A stretch of DNA of 64,000 nucleotides from Bacteroidales bacterium (GCA_017452265.1 JAFTMS010000019.1:151844-215843), one strand, 5' to 3'; shown: positions 38,416 through 47,888, counted from the first letter of the stretch. The notes: a model not told the origin generated them from the sequence alone. Numbers and translations: made by a program.

Positions 38416-40973
38416 TGCGCAGATTCATATATACAATGTTCGCGATGGTGCTCTCTACTGCACTTCTGAATGCAGGGAGTCCACTACGCATCTGCCTTGA
38501 CGGGGAATGGGAATTCCGCAAGGCAGGCGATACGGTCTGGAGGACAGCAGAAGTACCGGGATGCGTGCATACGGATCTCCTGTCCTGCGGACTGATAGAA
38601 GACCCTTTCTATGGAAGAAACGAAAAGGAAATTCAATGGATCGGAGAAAAGGACTGGGAATACAGAAAGATATTTTCATTGGAAGAACCATTAGCAGGTG
38701 ATAGTGTTTGGTTAGTAATGGAAGGCGTTGACACTTACGCTGAAGTAAGTGTCAACGGACTTCCGGTGGGAGAATGCGACAACATGTTCCGCACATGGAG
38801 ATGGAACATGGACGGCAGGCTTCAGGAAGGTGAGAATGAAATCACGGTGCGTTTCGAATCTGTGTTCAGAAGGGATATGCCGGAATACCTTGATGCCCCG
38901 TACAGGCTTCAGGTGTGGCCGAACAACGACCAGAGCGACATATGGCTGAGCGTATACGCACGCAAGGCCGGATATAACTACGGCTGGGACTGGGGCCCGC
39001 GCCTGATTACGACAGGACTATGGAAGCCCGTATATATAGAGGCACGCAGCGGCTGCACCATAGAAGCCGCCCACATCAGGACAGAGGAACTCGAAGGCGT
39101 GGACATCAGCAGCGGGAAAGCCGCCAGAGCACATATGCGGGCCGATATCACGGTTGAAGCGCAGACCGGCACCGAGGCAGAAATATGCATATGTGAGAAC
39201 GGGAAGCAGGTGTTCTGCAAAGACATCCTTCTTGAAGCAGGCCGCAATGACTTGGCGTGCCGGTTCACATTAAGGAAGCCTGAGCTCTGGTGGTGCAACG
39301 GGCTGGGAAAGGCCGCAATGCATGAATTCGAGATAGTACTGACAGCCTGGAAGGACACCGCATCACTGAAGCAGTCTGCCGGAGTCAGAACCGTATCCGT
39401 CATACGTGAGGACGATGAATACGGCAGAAGCATGACCGTAAGACTCAACGGACATGACGTATTCTGCAAAGGAGCGAACTGGATTCCTGCCGACAACTTT
39501 CCGAACAGGAAGGACAGGAAAGACTATGCAAGACTGGTCGGCGACGCCGCAAAGGCAAACATGAACATGCTGCGTGTCTGGGGAGGAGGGCTGTACGAAT
39601 CCGACGCATTCTATGACATATGTGACAGCCTCGGCATAATGGTATGGCAGGACATGGCCTTTGCCTGCGGCATGTTCCCGTCATATCCGGAATACATCGC
39701 CTCAGTGCAGGCAGAAGTGAGAGATAACGTGCGCAGACTCCGCAACCATCCGTCCCTCGTGCTCTGGTGCGGCAACAACGAGAACGAAATCTCGTATTAC
39801 GAATGGGGCTGGAACAGAACCCTGAATGCAGATCAGCGAAAGGAGTACGAGGAAGGCCTGCGCAGGCTTTTCCATGAAGCCATTCCTGAAGCCATCATGG
39901 AGGAAGACGGCACCAGATACTATCATCCGACATCTCCGTCGACCGGCTACAGCGGCATCCCGTATTCAATGGGAGACGCACATTTCTGGAGCGTCTGGAA
40001 AGGCGGATGGGTCGAGGAATACCTCAAGCCGCAGAACATAGCTCGCTTCATGAGCGAATACGGCTTCATCTCATATCCGGACATGCATTCCCTCCGGAAG
40101 TTCATACCGGAATGGGACATGCGGCAGGACTCCCCTTCCATGCTGGCCCACCACAGGGCATATGATGACGTCACACGTGATCCGGAATTCTCGAACAAGA
40201 CCATCAGACGATATCTGGAGCGCTATGCCCATGTCCCGGAAGACTTCGAGGACTATGTATATATGACTCAATGGTTTCAGGCAGAGGCCGTAAAAGTGGC
40301 CATGGAGGCACACAGGAGGGCAAAGCCATACTGTATGGGAACGCTCTTCTGGCAGATCAATGACTGCTGGCCGGTCGTATCATGGTCAAGCATAGACTAC
40401 TACGGGCGCTGGAAAGCCCTGCATCACTATGCGGCAAGGGCCTATACGCCTGTCCTTGCATCTCCATACATGGGGGAGAACGGGAAAGTATCCGTAAAGG
40501 TCGTTTCCGACAGGAAGGACAGGTTCAGTGGAGTCCTGGAAACGTATCTGATGGATTTCGACGGCAATGTCGTTGAGTCGGACAGGCATGAGGTGGTTCT
40601 ACCGGCAGACGGTGCGGCGGACTTTTCAGAATACCCTACAGAAATGCTTGAAGGAGACAGGTTCCTGTATGTAAGGCTGCTGGAAGAAGGCGGGGTGGTT
40701 TCAGAAAACACATTCTTCAGCAGATTCCCGAACAGCTACAGCAGGACAGAAGCACAACTGCAATTCTCGGCAGAGGAAACAGACGGAGGACTTGCGCTCA
40801 CAGTCTGGACCGACAAGCTTGCAAGAGGTGTCCTGCTCCATACAGACAATGAGCATGACTCTTTTGAGGATAATCATTTCGATATCATACCCGGATTTGC
40901 CCGCAAGGTCATGGTAAAGACGGACATGAAGGCAGATGAATTTATAACCACGTTAAAATACAAGACACTATGA
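38412..40973 (+). CDS. GH2 beta-mannosidase
   Basis: Removes terminal beta-mannose from mannooligosaccharides. The 853-residue product has a signal peptide (TALLNAG), a jelly-roll domain with GVDTYAEVSVNG, the mannosidase hallmark GYNYGWDWGPRLITTG, Glu457 in GNNENEISYYEWGW (acid/base) and Glu549 in FMSEYGFISYP (nucleophile). Length is typical of periplasmic beta-mannosidases. It overlaps its neighbours by 4 bases on both sides. A short AT-richer patch with a perfect 12-bp inverted repeat lies at 38727-38756. Confidence 0.94.
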   Translation: MMRRFIYTMFAMVLSTALLNAGSPLRICLDGEWEFRKAGDTVWRTAEVPGCVHTDLLSCGLIEDPFYGRNEKEIQWIGEKDWEYRKIFSLEEPLAGDSVWLVMEGVDTYAEVSVNGLPVGECDNMFRTWRWNMDGRLQEGENEITVRFESVFRRDMPEYLDAPYRLQVWPNNDQSDIWLSVYARKAGYNYGWDWGPRLITTGLWKPVYIEARSGCTIEAAHIRTEELEGVDISSGKAARAHMRADITVEAQTGTEAEICICENGKQVFCKDILLEAGRNDLACRFTLRKPELWWCNGLGKAAMHEFEIVLTAWKDTASLKQSAGVRTVSVIREDDEYGRSMTVRLNGHDVFCKGANWIPADNFPNRKDRKDYARLVGDAAKANMNMLRVWGGGLYESDAFYDICDSLGIMVWQDMAFACGMFPSYPEYIASVQAEVRDNVRRLRNHPSLVLWCGNNENEISYYEWGWNRTLNADQRKEYEEGLRRLFHEAIPEAIMEEDGTRYYHPTSPSTGYSGIPYSMGDAHFWSVWKGGWVEEYLKPQNIARFMSEYGFISYPDMHSLRKFIPEWDMRQDSPSMLAHHRAYDDVTRDPEFSNKTIRRYLERYAHVPEDFEDYVYMTQWFQAEAVKVAMEAHRRAKPYCMGTLFWQINDCWPVVSWSSIDYYGRWKALHHYAARAYTPVLASPYMGENGKVSVKVVSDRKDRFSGVLETYLMDFDGNVVESDRHEVVLPADGAADFSEYPTEMLEGDRFLYVRLLEEGGVVSENTFFSRFPNSYSRTEAQLQFSAEETDGGLALTVWTDKLARGVLLHTDNEHDSFEDNHFDIIPGFARKVMVKTDMKADEFITTLKYKTL
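38727..38756. repeat. Perfect inverted repeat inside the beta-mannosidase gene
   Basis: GTTGACACTTAC (38727-38738) and GTAAGTGTCAAC (38745-38756) are perfect complements around GCTGAA. The surrounding 100 bases use T- and A-rich codons unlike the rest of the gene. In mRNA this would be a stable 12-bp hairpin within the coding region. Confidence 0.7.
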
Positions 40974-43099
40974 GAAGAATCTTATTTCTGGGATTTACGC
41001 TGGCTACGTCGGCGTTCCTCCTGACAAACTGCGCTTATCAGGAATGGGAGCCGCAGCCTTCAGACAGCACTTCCTCTGACAACGGCACTGTGCCTCCCGG
41101 TACAGAAAAGAACGTTCCGTTTGAGGTGAAGGCACATGTCGCTGCGACAAAGACCGCCAGTGACGGTGAGAACCTTGCATGGTCGGCCTCAGACGCAGTA
41201 AACGTATGGTATGCGGTATCAGGTGCGACAGAATTCAAGGACACCGGAAGCGCTGAATACGACAAGGACGACACATTCAAGGGAACTCTCGCTACCGGGA
41301 TCAAGGATGGCTACAGCTATGACTGGTTCCTGTTCTATCCTTATACCGAAGGCCTGTCCGTCAGCGGAAACTCGGCAGAAATCACTATCGGTGCGCCGGC
41401 CGGAAACACCCAGACACAGGCGGGCTACGGAAGCAGGGCGCATATCGGCGGCGATGCCCTGCCGATGTACGGATATGCAATGGGAGTACCGTCAGACGAT
41501 ATTCCTTCGGCACAGATGCAGCATCTTGCATCAGTCGTCAGAATCGACGTCTCCAACGGAGCGACACCTCCCCTCACCGTCACCGAAATCATCCTGACGG
41601 CATCAGAGGACATCATCGGCACCTATGTGGTTGACTTTTCTTCTTCGAAGCCAGAATACAAAGCCGTTTCGGGCGGAAAGTCAGCAAGGCTCACCGTCAC
41701 CGACGGAAAGGAGCTTGCAAAACATGAGACAGCCTCGTTCTACATTGTCGTCAAGCCTTTCACCGCCATTCCTTCATCTGAAATCAGAATCAGCGTCAAC
41801 GGATACGAAAAGAAGGTCAACCTTTCAGAAACGGTTGAGTTCAAGGCCGGAGAAAGCGGGACACTTGAGTTCGTATATGACGACATCGATTTTAAGGAAA
41901 GCCTCATGGGATCATACAGCATCGCAGGTCTGTGGGTATACGGAGGCACAGGTCTGGATTATGGCGGAGGCGGCTTCGTCGACATGCACAACAAGGAAAA
42001 GCTTTTCGACGACGAGGGCGGCCACGGCGTTACAGCAGAAATGGACAACTATCTTGAATTTACATTCATAGACCTCATCGACGAAGGCAGAAAGACCACC
42101 GGAAAATGCTACAACTGGGCCGGCGAGGACGGCAAGAACTGGAGTTGCTGGTACAAGCAGTCGGAGGTGCCTTGGAATCAGGCAGACCTGACACATTTCT
42201 ATAGGCAGATACCGATCGGAGAAAGCACATGGACAAGAGACTACTCTGTAGAGCCTAATACGGTGACGTTCACCGATTCGGAAGGAAAGGAGACAGTGCT
42301 TGAACTTCTCGCGCCACAGACAGCGAACGGACACGCTTTCGAGAATCAGACATTCCATACCGCGTTGAACGGAACAGACAACTGGAACGCCATCTATAAC
42401 GACATTGACAAGGTCTACTACAAGCCTCGCGACTACTATATAGAAATTATAAAGGTGGAGAGCGTTCCCGAGGCATCAAGAACCGAAGAAGGCCCGTTCG
42501 TTCCGACGCTCCCGCCGGATCCGAGCGTAGTACCTGAATCGATTGCAGGAACATATTCATATTCGAACGCATACTGCTTCGGTGGAATGGATCCGGCATT
42601 CGTAGGTTTCACAGAGAAGTCATGGGCATTCAATGATTCAGTCTGGAACATGCAGGATGACGTCTACGTATTCACAGCGACAGGAACAGACGCAGACGGC
42701 AACGAAACCGGTGAAGTCGATTTTCAGCCTGGTGAAGGCGGGACATATTGGGATCTGACATACCCGGCGGACAAGCACAATAAAGACGGACTCGGAGATC
42801 TGGATCTTTCTCCTTTCTACGGAAAGATCGCTCAGGGAAAGTCACAGTACATCTATAACAAGACCGACTGCACAGTGACATTCATATCGGGCGACAGGAC
42901 CGAAACTGCGAACTTCCTCGTGCCTGGTTCGCATGACTTCTCCGGCAAGTCGCACGAGGTCATCGCCACATTCGCGCTGGATTTCAATCTCAACTACACA
43001 GAACCGAACATACCTGGCTACTCACAGGACTGGTCAGACTTCGAACGCTTCTATGTAGCTCCGCAGAATTTTGTACTGCATCTGCAGAAAGCGGAATAA
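40970..43099 (+). CDS. Fimbrillin-like lipoprotein with two repeated putative glycan-binding domains
   Basis: The 709-residue product has a lipoprotein signal (FLLTNC, residue 21) and a fimbrillin/Mfa-like region (residues about 45-300, AATKTASDGENLAWSASDA). Two C-terminal domains follow that align with each other by eye: residues about 315-510 (GSYSIAGLWVYGG to YYIEIIKVES) and about 525-708 (GTYSYSNAYCFGG to FVLHLQKAE). Each carries a FY-I-G-S strand, a VTF strand and a final YY-P/FYVAP-F turn. The same pattern ends the lipoprotein at 21683. It closes the plus arm and is likely a surface glycan-binding protein; binding is inferred. Confidence 0.75.
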   Translation: MRRILFLGFTLATSAFLLTNCAYQEWEPQPSDSTSSDNGTVPPGTEKNVPFEVKAHVAATKTASDGENLAWSASDAVNVWYAVSGATEFKDTGSAEYDKDDTFKGTLATGIKDGYSYDWFLFYPYTEGLSVSGNSAEITIGAPAGNTQTQAGYGSRAHIGGDALPMYGYAMGVPSDDIPSAQMQHLASVVRIDVSNGATPPLTVTEIILTASEDIIGTYVVDFSSSKPEYKAVSGGKSARLTVTDGKELAKHETASFYIVVKPFTAIPSSEIRISVNGYEKKVNLSETVEFKAGESGTLEFVYDDIDFKESLMGSYSIAGLWVYGGTGLDYGGGGFVDMHNKEKLFDDEGGHGVTAEMDNYLEFTFIDLIDEGRKTTGKCYNWAGEDGKNWSCWYKQSEVPWNQADLTHFYRQIPIGESTWTRDYSVEPNTVTFTDSEGKETVLELLAPQTANGHAFENQTFHTALNGTDNWNAIYNDIDKVYYKPRDYYIEIIKVESVPEASRTEEGPFVPTLPPDPSVVPESIAGTYSYSNAYCFGGMDPAFVGFTEKSWAFNDSVWNMQDDVYVFTATGTDADGNETGEVDFQPGEGGTYWDLTYPADKHNKDGLGDLDLSPFYGKIAQGKSQYIYNKTDCTVTFISGDRTETANFLVPGSHDFSGKSHEVIATFALDFNLNYTEPNIPGYSQDWSDFERFYVAPQNFVLHLQKAE

Positions 43100-43120
43100 C
43101 ATTCCATACTTCATACTTAA

Positions 43121-43153
43121 AAAGGGAGTGGCATCGGATTGCCACTCCCTTTT
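43121..43153. terminator. Bidirectional terminator between the mannan locus and purH
   Basis: AAAGGGAGTGGC pairs with GCCACTCCCTTT across an 8-base loop, with A-rich sequence before and T-rich after. It lies between convergent genes and can serve both. Confidence 0.85.
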
Positions 43154-43158
43154 ATATT

Positions 43159-44709
43159 CTAATGCTTGAAATGTCTCATTCCGGTACAGAGCATCGTGAT
43201 GCCGTATTCGTCGGCCTTCCTCACGGAGTCTTCGTCACGGACGCTTCCGCCTGGCTGGACGATGGCCTTTACGCCGTATTCCGCAGCGAGGGACACAGTG
43301 TCATCGAACGGAAAGAATCCGTCTGAACCGAGGACAACACCTTCTGTCCTGATGTCCTTTCCGATTTCCTTCAGGGCCTCTTCTGCCTGTTCGAGGGCAA
43401 TCTTTGCAGAACCGACGCGGTTCATCTGGCCGGCTCCCACACCGAGGGTTGCGCCATCCTTCACCACCACAATCGCATTGGACTTCACATGCTTGACGAT
43501 TCTCCACGCAAAATCAAGGTCGGTAAGCTGTGCCTCTGAAGGCTTGGCCTCCGTCACACACATATCCGCGACCACCGTCTTCGTGTCGATATCCTGCTCC
43601 TGAACGAGAATGCCGCCGTTCATGCTTACGTACTGCATATGGCCGCCTTCCTCCTTGCTCATGTCCACTTTGAGCAGACGCAGGTTCTTCTTTGTGCAGA
43701 GCACTTCAAGCGCCTCAGATGTGAATGACGGAGCCATGATGATCTCAAGGAAGATTGGCTTCATCAGCTCTGCGACCTCCTTGTTCACCTCACGGTTTAC
43801 GGCCACGATACCGCCGAAGATGCTCACCTTGTCGGCCTCGTATGCCTTCTTCCATGCATCCACCACGTCAGTTCCGATGGCAGCCCCGCAAGGATTCATA
43901 TGCTTGAGTCCCACACAGAACGGCGCGTCGAACTCACGGACGATATTGAGTGCCGCATTGGCATCCTGTATATTGTTGTATGACAATTCCTTGCCATTGA
44001 GCTGCTCTGCAGTTGCGAGCGAATACGGCACCTGCTGGGCAGACGCATAGAACTTGGCGCTCTGGTGCGGATTCTCTCCGTAACGGAGGCTCTGCTTGAG
44101 GTCGTACTCGAGGAAAAGCTTCTCATTGAGGCCGGCAGCCTTGCGCATGTATGTCGCGATCATCATATCATACTCTGCCGTATGGGTATATGCCTCAGCG
44201 GAAAGCTGGAGACGTGTCTCCTTCGTCGTGTTGCCATGTTCCTTTATCTCTGCGATGATCCTTGCGTAGTTGTCCGGATTGCACACGACCGTCACTGCGC
44301 TCCAGTTCTTTGCCGCGCTGCGGAGCATTGAAGGGCCTCCTATGTCGATGTTCTCGATGGCATCCTCCATGGTCACATCAGGCTTTGCGATGGTCTGCCT
44401 GAACGGATACAGGTTCACGCACACCATGTCGATGAACTCGATGCCGTTCTCCTTGAGCTGGGCGATGTGGCTGTCGAGATCGCGACGTCCAAGAAGTCCT
44501 CCGTGCACCTTCGGGTGCAATGTCTTCACGCGTCCGTCACAGATCTCAGGGAAACCTGTCACCTCGCTTATGTTTATGACTTTAAGTCCCGCCTCCTGCA
44601 GGAGCTTCATTGTGCCTCCGGTGGCGATGATCTCCCAACCGAGGTCTACAAGCTGACTGGCGAATTCTACTACGCCGGTCTTATCGCTTACGCTGAACAA
44701 TGCTCTCAT
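43159..44709 (-). CDS. purH: Bifunctional AICAR transformylase/IMP cyclohydrolase
   Basis: Catalyses the last two steps of IMP synthesis. The 516-residue product begins MRALFSVSDKTGVVEFASQL. It has the cyclohydrolase domain (ATGGT, VKTLHPKVHGGLL, DIGGPSMLRSAAKN) and then the transformylase domain (LRYGENPHQSAKFY, GLKHMNPCGAA, SDGFFPFDD). All segments of the family are present and it is full length. The frame is open to 44814, but the family start is at 44709; an ATG 12 bases upstream is a possible alternative. It is the last gene of the purM-purF-purH group, 190 bases after purF. Confidence 0.97.
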   Translation of the reverse strand: MRALFSVSDKTGVVEFASQLVDLGWEIIATGGTMKLLQEAGLKVINISEVTGFPEICDGRVKTLHPKVHGGLLGRRDLDSHIAQLKENGIEFIDMVCVNLYPFRQTIAKPDVTMEDAIENIDIGGPSMLRSAAKNWSAVTVVCNPDNYARIIAEIKEHGNTTKETRLQLSAEAYTHTAEYDMMIATYMRKAAGLNEKLFLEYDLKQSLRYGENPHQSAKFYASAQQVPYSLATAEQLNGKELSYNNIQDANAALNIVREFDAPFCVGLKHMNPCGAAIGTDVVDAWKKAYEADKVSIFGGIVAVNREVNKEVAELMKPIFLEIIMAPSFTSEALEVLCTKKNLRLLKVDMSKEEGGHMQYVSMNGGILVQEQDIDTKTVVADMCVTEAKPSEAQLTDLDFAWRIVKHVKSNAIVVVKDGATLGVGAGQMNRVGSAKIALEQAEEALKEIGKDIRTEGVVLGSDGFFPFDDTVSLAAEYGVKAIVQPGGSVRDEDSVRKADEYGITMLCTGMRHFKH

Positions 44710-44899
44710 ATATGACTTCATTAAATTGATGACTTGCCCGATGGCGCGGCAAAGATACAAAGAAATCCGATAATATTCACACCCGCTGACGGCCTGCGAC
44801 TCATCATCCTGCACATCAGCGCCTTACAGATTATCGCCTGCTCCACATGCCGCAGGCAACTTTCCACAACTCACTATCAATCAGGCGATTGTATTGCGC

Positions 44900-46321
44900 T
44901 TATTCCGTATAGCTGCTGTTGTCCCAGCAGTGGGTGCAGAGGTCGCATTTCGGAAGGCCTATCGCCTCCACGAGGTCGTCGAGCCTCTGGAACTTGAGCG
45001 ATGTGAGCTGGAGGTGCTTGCGCATGATCTCCACCATCTCCTTGTGCTTCGGGCTGTCCGGATCCGCATACTGCATGCATATCTCGTCTGTGAGATTGTC
45101 CGTACCCTCCATATCCCTTATCACACGCCTTGTGTAGAGGTCGTACGTGCTGCGTGAAGTGGAAAAGTTCAGGAATCTGCATGGGAAGATGAGCGGCGGA
45201 CACGCTATCCTCATGTGAATCTCCTTCACTCCTGAATCAAGAAGCTTAACGACATTGTCCTTCAGCTGGGTTCCCCTGACGATTGAATCATCCATGAAAA
45301 GCACCCTCTGACCTCTGGTGAACTGTTCGTTCGGAAGAAGCTTCATCTTTGCCACGAGGTCACGCATCTTCTGGTTCTGCGGCATGAAGCTGCGCGGCCA
45401 TGTCGGCGTATACTTCACGAACGGACGCTTGTACGGTATTCCCTTCTCGTTCGAATAGCCGATGGCATGGCCCACACCCGAATCCGGAATGCCGGCCGCA
45501 AAATCCACCTCCACATCCTTGTCCCTCCTTGCCATCGCAGCACCGCACCTGTACCGCGAGTCCTCCACGTTTATGCCCTCGTACCACGCCGAAGGGTATC
45601 CATAATACACCCACAGGAAAGAACACACCTGCTTGCGGCAGCCCGGCGGAGTCACCTCACGCACACCGTCCGCACTCATCTGCACGATTTCACCGGGGCC
45701 GAGGTCGCGGACATATGAATATCCGAGGTTCGTGAAGCTCGAACTTTCGCTCGCGCACACATAGCCCTTGTCGTTTTTTCCTATGGTTATCGGCGTTCTT
45801 CCGAAGCGGTCACGTGCCGCATATATCGCATGATCCGTAAGCACGAGCATCGAGCATGAGCCCTTGACGCGCGTCTGGACATATTCTATTCCTTCCTTGA
45901 TGGAATTGCCCATGCCTATGAGCATGGCTACAAGCTCAGTCGCGTTGATATCCGAACCGGACAGCTCTGCGAAATGCATCCTCTTGTCAAGGAGTTCCTT
46001 CACGAGTTCATCTATATTGTCGATTCGGGCGACCGTCACCACGGCATAGCGGCCGAGGTGGGAGGTTATGGTTATAGGCTGTGATTCGCAATCGGAAATC
46101 ACTCCCAAGCCCATTCTGGATTCGCCGAACTTCGGCAGTTCGTCCTCAAACTTGTTCCTGAAGTAGCCGTCCTCCAAGGAGTGGATGGAACGGACGAACT
46201 TCTTGCCGTCATAAAATGCCATTCCGGCACGCTTGGTGCCCAGATGAGAATGATAATCCGTACCGTAGAACACGTCATTCACGCATTCGAGACGGGACAC
46301 ACATCCAAAAAATCCTGACAT
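44900..46321 (-). CDS. purF: Amidophosphoribosyltransferase-like protein, N-terminal Cys missing
   Basis: Family of the first committed step of purine synthesis (PRPP plus glutamine to phosphoribosylamine). The 473-residue product has the Ntn glutaminase-like domain (HLGTKRAGMAFY, RFGRTPITIG) and the PRPP loop VLFMDDSIVRGTQ. It begins MSGFFGCVSR: the catalytic Cys expected directly after the initiator Met is not there, the first Cys being residue 7. The C-terminal KCDLCTHCWDN could bind a metal. The type resembles the short PurF form I know from other Bacteroidales. Function as PurF is supported by its place between purM and purH, but glutamine use is doubtful. Confidence 0.85.
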   Translation of the reverse strand: MSGFFGCVSRLECVNDVFYGTDYHSHLGTKRAGMAFYDGKKFVRSIHSLEDGYFRNKFEDELPKFGESRMGLGVISDCESQPITITSHLGRYAVVTVARIDNIDELVKELLDKRMHFAELSGSDINATELVAMLIGMGNSIKEGIEYVQTRVKGSCSMLVLTDHAIYAARDRFGRTPITIGKNDKGYVCASESSSFTNLGYSYVRDLGPGEIVQMSADGVREVTPPGCRKQVCSFLWVYYGYPSAWYEGINVEDSRYRCGAAMARRDKDVEVDFAAGIPDSGVGHAIGYSNEKGIPYKRPFVKYTPTWPRSFMPQNQKMRDLVAKMKLLPNEQFTRGQRVLFMDDSIVRGTQLKDNVVKLLDSGVKEIHMRIACPPLIFPCRFLNFSTSRSTYDLYTRRVIRDMEGTDNLTDEICMQYADPDSPKHKEMVEIMRKHLQLTSLKFQRLDDLVEAIGLPKCDLCTHCWDNSSYTE

Positions 46322-46365
46322 AGACTATTTATGCACTTTATATCCCTGACGCATCAGGGCTTACA

Positions 46366-47535
46366 CTAATAATTGAATTCTCCGTATTCCGACCTGATGA
46401 TGAGCTCCTTATGGTCGCTCTCCTCGATTCTTCCGACTATCTGTGCGTCGATGTTGAAGCTCTTCGAGATGGCGATGACCTCATCTGCGTATTCAGGAGC
46501 TATATAGACCTCAAGACGATGGCCCATATTGAAGACCTTGTACATCTCGCTCCAGTCCGTTCCGCTCTGCTCCTTGATGGTCCTGAAGAGCGGCGGCACA
46601 GGAAAGAGGTTGTCCTTGACCACACGGCAGTTGTCGCCCACGAAATGCAGCACCTTCGTCTGAGCGCCTCCCGAGCAGTGCACCATGCCGTGGATCTTCG
46701 GTCTCAGCGCATCAAGCAGTTTCTTCACCACCGGGGCATATGTACGTGTCGGGGACAGCACAAGCTTTCCGGCATCAACAGGAGAACCCTCCACAGCATC
46801 CGTCAGCTTAAGGCCTCCGCTGTATACAAGTTCCTCAGGCACAGCCTTGTCATAGCTCTCCGGATATTTCTCGGCGAGATATTTCGAGAACACGTCGTGA
46901 CGCGCGCTCGTCAGGCCGTTGCTCCCCATTCCGCCGTTGTATTCCTTCTCGTATGTGGCCTGGCCGAATGATGCGAGACCGACGATGACGTCACCCGGAC
47001 GTATGTCCGCATTGTCTATCACATCGCTTCTCCTCATGCGGCAGGTCACCGTCGAATCCACGATTATCGTGCGCACGAGATCCCCCACATCAGCTGTCTC
47101 TCCGCCTGTCGCATACACGCCGACGCCCATCTCGCGAAGCTCCGCCAGAAGTTCGTCCGTGCCGTTGATGATTGCGCTTATGACCTCGCCCGGAACCAGC
47201 ATCTTGTTTCGGCCGATCGTGGACGAGACGAGGATGTTGTCGACAGCTCCCACACAGAGCAGGTCGTCGATGTTCATTATGAGGGCGTCCTGAGCGATGC
47301 CTTTCCAGACACTCAGGTCACCGGTCTCCTTCCAGTAGAGATATGCGAGCGACGATTTCGTTCCCGCACCGTCCGCGTGCATGATGTTGCAGTATTCAGG
47401 GTCTCCCCCGAGGATGTCCGGGATGATCTTGCAGAAAGCCTGCGGAAAGATTCCTTTATCGATGTTCTTGATGGCGTTGTGCACATCCTCCTTCGAGGCC
47501 GACACGCCGCGCTGCATATACCTTTGGTTGCTCAT
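46366..47535 (-). CDS. purM: Phosphoribosylformylglycinamidine cyclo-ligase
   Basis: AIR synthetase, the ATP-dependent ring-closing step of purine synthesis. The 389-residue product shows HADGAGTKSSLAYLYW, the PurM motif DALIMNIDDLLCVGA, ATGGETADVGD, GLASFGQATYEKEYNGGMGSNG split over two strands, and MVHCSGGAQTK. Upstream in-frame codons to 47646 are treated as leader. Length fits the longer Bacteroidota form. It is 44 bases upstream of purF on the same strand and is the first gene of the group. Confidence 0.96.
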   Translation of the reverse strand: MSNQRYMQRGVSASKEDVHNAIKNIDKGIFPQAFCKIIPDILGGDPEYCNIMHADGAGTKSSLAYLYWKETGDLSVWKGIAQDALIMNIDDLLCVGAVDNILVSSTIGRNKMLVPGEVISAIINGTDELLAELREMGVGVYATGGETADVGDLVRTIIVDSTVTCRMRRSDVIDNADIRPGDVIVGLASFGQATYEKEYNGGMGSNGLTSARHDVFSKYLAEKYPESYDKAVPEELVYSGGLKLTDAVEGSPVDAGKLVLSPTRTYAPVVKKLLDALRPKIHGMVHCSGGAQTKVLHFVGDNCRVVKDNLFPVPPLFRTIKEQSGTDWSEMYKVFNMGHRLEVYIAPEYADEVIAISKSFNIDAQIVGRIEESDHKELIIRSEYGEFNY

Positions 47536-47562
47536 AAGGACACAGGGTTTAAAATGAAGCCG

Positions 47563-47570
47563 CAAAAATA
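47563..47570 (-). promoter_or_regulatory. -7 promoter box for purM, beside a hairpin
   Basis: On the minus strand TATTTTTG matches the TAnnTTTG box, 28-35 bases before the purM ATG. The -33 element is weak. A hairpin (GCGAGAC with GTCCCGC, about 47581-47602) lies immediately upstream and overlaps the expected spacer, so it might modulate initiation or end an upstream transcript. Confidence 0.5.
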
Positions 47571-47766
47571 CAAAAAGAAAGCGAGACCCGAAAGAGTCCC
47601 GCCTTTGTATTTTCATAGGGGAATGACTATATTGCGGAAAATTCAATGAGCGATTTTCATGAAAAGACTGTCATTCGTTTTGTCCCTGCTGCTTCTGAGC
47701 CGCATTAACTTGACTTCCGCATTTGTGAAACAGCTTATATCTCGACCATGGTCGAATTTTACGACA

Positions 47767-47790
47767 AAAGGAAGCCTTTCGACTTCCTTT
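47767..47790 (-). terminator. Terminator of tRNA-His
   Basis: AAAGGAAG and CTTCCTTT form an 8-bp stem with an 8-base loop, followed on the minus strand by TTTTG. It begins 6 bases past the 3' end of tRNA-His. Confidence 0.7.
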
Positions 47791-47795
47791 GCCTG

Positions 47796-47870
47796 GGTGC
47801 CCAGTCGGATTCGAACCGACGACATTCAGAACCACAATCTGACGCTCTAACCAACTGAACTATGGGCACC
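47796..47870 (-). tRNA. tRNA-His (GTG)
   Basis: On the minus strand a cloverleaf starts GGTGCCCATAGTTCAG. The anticodon stem-loop is CAGA-TTGTGGT-TCTG with anticodon GTG, and the T-arm is GTCGGTTCGAATCCGAC. The extra G at position -1 pairs with C73, as expected for tRNA-His. CCA is not encoded. Confidence 0.95.
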
Positions 47871-47888
47871 ATGTTCATTTGAGGACTG

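Noticed and set aside
46411-46971. 186-codon plus ORF opposite purM
   Set aside because: PurM motifs run throughout the other strand; this frame is antisense.
47643-47825. 60-codon minus ORF between tRNA-His and purM
   Set aside because: It overlaps the tRNA and its terminator and shows no coding features.
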